A DNA stretch of 64,000 bases from Trichostrongylus colubriformis (taxonomy: Eukaryota > Nematoda > Chromadorea > Rhabditida > Trichostrongylidae). The translations under genes and the position numbers were made by a program. The notes beneath the pieces were generated by a model. That model was not told the DNA's origin and did no database searches. It saw only the letters and a program-made list of their open reading frames with translations. The stretch covers positions 3,597,992 to 3,661,991 of the forward strand of contig OZ022261.1 of the NCBI GenBank assembly GCA_963978905.1. The letters are read 5' to 3'. This document shows positions 52,001 to 55,000 of the stretch, in pieces (position 1 is the stretch's first letter; each line of letters starts with the position of its first letter).

Positions 52001-55000
52001 TCTCATGGCAAAAAACTCCCAACATCGAAATTGAAGAGAGTGAAAGTAAGTATCGCTAAAAACAAAACGTGATATATAAAGGGAGTAAAGAAACTGGATC
52101 CATAGAACCATTGGAACAATATGAGCCCCATTATTTCAGCCATCCAGAAGCTCGAATTAGAAGTTCTACTGAGGTCACAAATGTTTCCGCTAACGTTGAA
52201 ACCCTTCTGCGATAGAATATAACTCGGGCAGGGTAGCTAATTTTTCATAAGTTTCAAAGCATCAGAAGGGGGGGGGGGGGGGGATACTATGAAGGAAAGC
52301 AGAGCTGGGAATGATGTTCTCTGTGAGCGAGAATTCGAGCTCAGAATAGATAATCTGTGACGAAACTCCCTTGGAAAGCGCTCCTTGGAATCTTTATCGC
52401 GCTCTCATGGCGCCGCATTTCAACCTGCACCGCTTCAGTGGCCGAGTTGCTGCGATTAGGGGCAACGTTCGCAGCTGGCTGGCATATCCCTCACCGTCTG
52501 CATCTGCCCCTAGCAGCTAGCGAAGCAGAGGGGGCGAAAGGAAAGTAGTGAGAAGATGGCCTATTTTTTGCATGTTTTTGGCCGTGTCACCAGTCCTTTA
52601 TCTGCTGTTGCACTGCTTAGTGCCTCGACTTTCATACTCCACACTCGGCCAATATTACCTCTTGGTAGCTTTAAATAGATCCATTTTCAGAATATCAGTT
52701 CATCGGCACATCATTAGCTGTACGTAACGTCATGGCCACAGATATTGGTATCTACAAATGTATTGCAAAAAGTGAAATCGGCCAAGCTGTTGGGGATCGT
52801 CGCCTTCTTGTCAGTCGTGAGTTCGAAGCAGTCGACCACAATCAGCAAACATTTTAGTGGGTTTAATAATCTTTTCAATATAGTGACAATATTCAGCTCT
52901 CCGCTGAATGATGTGTATTGATCAACATTGGTTGTAATACGCTCCATCACTTATTTGATTGGTGAAGTCGTCGTTGTTATCCTCAAATACTTCGAGAGCA
53001 ACATCGCCTGGATAATGCTGAGCCGTTAGAGTGCGGCTATGATGTTCATCTGATTGTGCTTAGATATCAAAATTTTACGTTGTGTACTGTTCAGTTTTCC
53101 GCTCAATTTCATGAAGTTTTTTGCGACTATCTTCAAAGCACACCGTCGAATGACTACGTTCCGGAAATAATATTACGAGGATTTCGCAGTGACAGCACGT
53201 CTAATGAAAATTTCTCTTTAGTTCTTCAGGGTACATTCTGAAAGATCTACTTGGGCAACTCCCACGAGTCCACTATTGCAGAAGGCTTTGGTTATCATTT
53301 CGAGTGCGAGTGAACGCCGCATTCATACTTTGCGGTGCTGGCGGCAGGGCGTGGATACGTGTCTCTGCGTCTCCGCTTGTGCCACACTGTCGTTGCCTGC
53401 TTTGTCTCTGCAGCTTCTCTGTGCCACTCTGCCCTGCTGTCTTTGAACGCAGTCACGCACTGCCGGCGTTGAGTATGAACGCGACCTAATAGTCTAACGT
53501 GCAGTGGTGTTCAGTTTCGTCGTTGGCTGCCTTCACTGCACTGTAGGAACTCTCGCCATAATCTAGGGTTGGTATGCATTCAGCAAGGCCACAGAGGTTC
53601 TAAGTGAAAAAGAAAGATGGCTTTTAAAGAAAAATCAGGATTGTCAAAACACGCAAATTTGGGCTCTCCCTTCTATTTCTGAAGGCCTCGGAAGACTGCA
53701 ATGAAGGGAAGCAGAACTGACAGCGATGTTCTCCGCAAACGAAATTCGAGTGCAGAACAGTCGATCTTTGACGAAACTCGCGTTGGAGAGCGCTCTACTA
53801 ATGTCTTTATCGCGATCTCATCGCGCTTCGCTTGCGCGCTTCACCGGCCGCATTGATGCGATGTCCGAGGCTGTCCCACGAGACAGAATGGCTGTCGGAC
53901 GGCGTTGATCGACATCGTCATCAGTGTGTCAACACGGCCTCATCAATCGTTCTTGATTCCATAATCAACTGCAGGCCAATCGTTTTTGAATTGATTATGA
54001 GATGTTTTTGCTTCTTAGTCCCGCTCAATTAGCAGCTAACTGGGAACCATCTGAGTTTGACATATTCATAGGTTATCTATGTGCAGAAACTAAAACCTGT
54101 CACAACAACTCGTAGGATAGAGAGGGTACAAGGAGGTAGACCTCGAAGGTTAAACTAACGACGTTGGTGCTCTTGGGCGGCCTTCATACTCTGTGCTGCC
54201 AGGGCGTGGCTGCGTTCATAGGCAGCGAGGCAGAATGGCATGGAAGAGGTGCAGACGCGATGCAGGCAACGAGACAAGGTGGCACAAGCGAAGACACAGA
54301 GACACGCATACACGCCGTGCCGCCCGCACCGCAGAGTATGAAGGCGGCTTCACATCACAATTAAGGTGCAGTGCAGATAGCTACAAAGTGATCCATCTGC
54401 CCCAGTAGCTCAGTAAACGTGCTTGAAAATTATTTCGCGAGTGTGACCTCAAATGTTGTGCGTCGTTGACTAAAATCTCTTCCCCCCCCCTGTCTCAGCT
54501 TCACGTCAAATTTTTATTTCATCGGCATGAACTTATACAATGACGGCAACTGAAGGTGGTTCTCGTCAATGATGAGCCATTCCGGAATTTGAATTCCATT
54601 GCCCAGTACTATTGCGCTCTCTTAGTTTATTGTGGAGTGTCCCAGCAATTGACAAAATGAAAACTGACGTTGAAGAACAGTAATAGCCCATTTATAGAGG
54701 GCTATATGTTCAGGAGGTGAAATGAACTTTAAACTCTTTTCATTTGATTCGAATTTCCTTGTTTAGCCGAAAAGCGAGCTCATTAGGCCGCGTTCATACT
54801 TTGGGGGCAGCGAGACAGGATGGCACAAGAGAAGGGGTAGAGACACGCAGTCAATCCCTGCCGCCGCCACCGCAAATTATGAACACGGCCTTAGAATTTC
54901 CAGCAACTGCCGTATTGAGTAGTGTTTAGTGTTTTGTATGCTGAGTCCTGAGTATTGATCGCTTTGTTTCATTTTTGTTTCGCTGATAGTAATAACCCTC

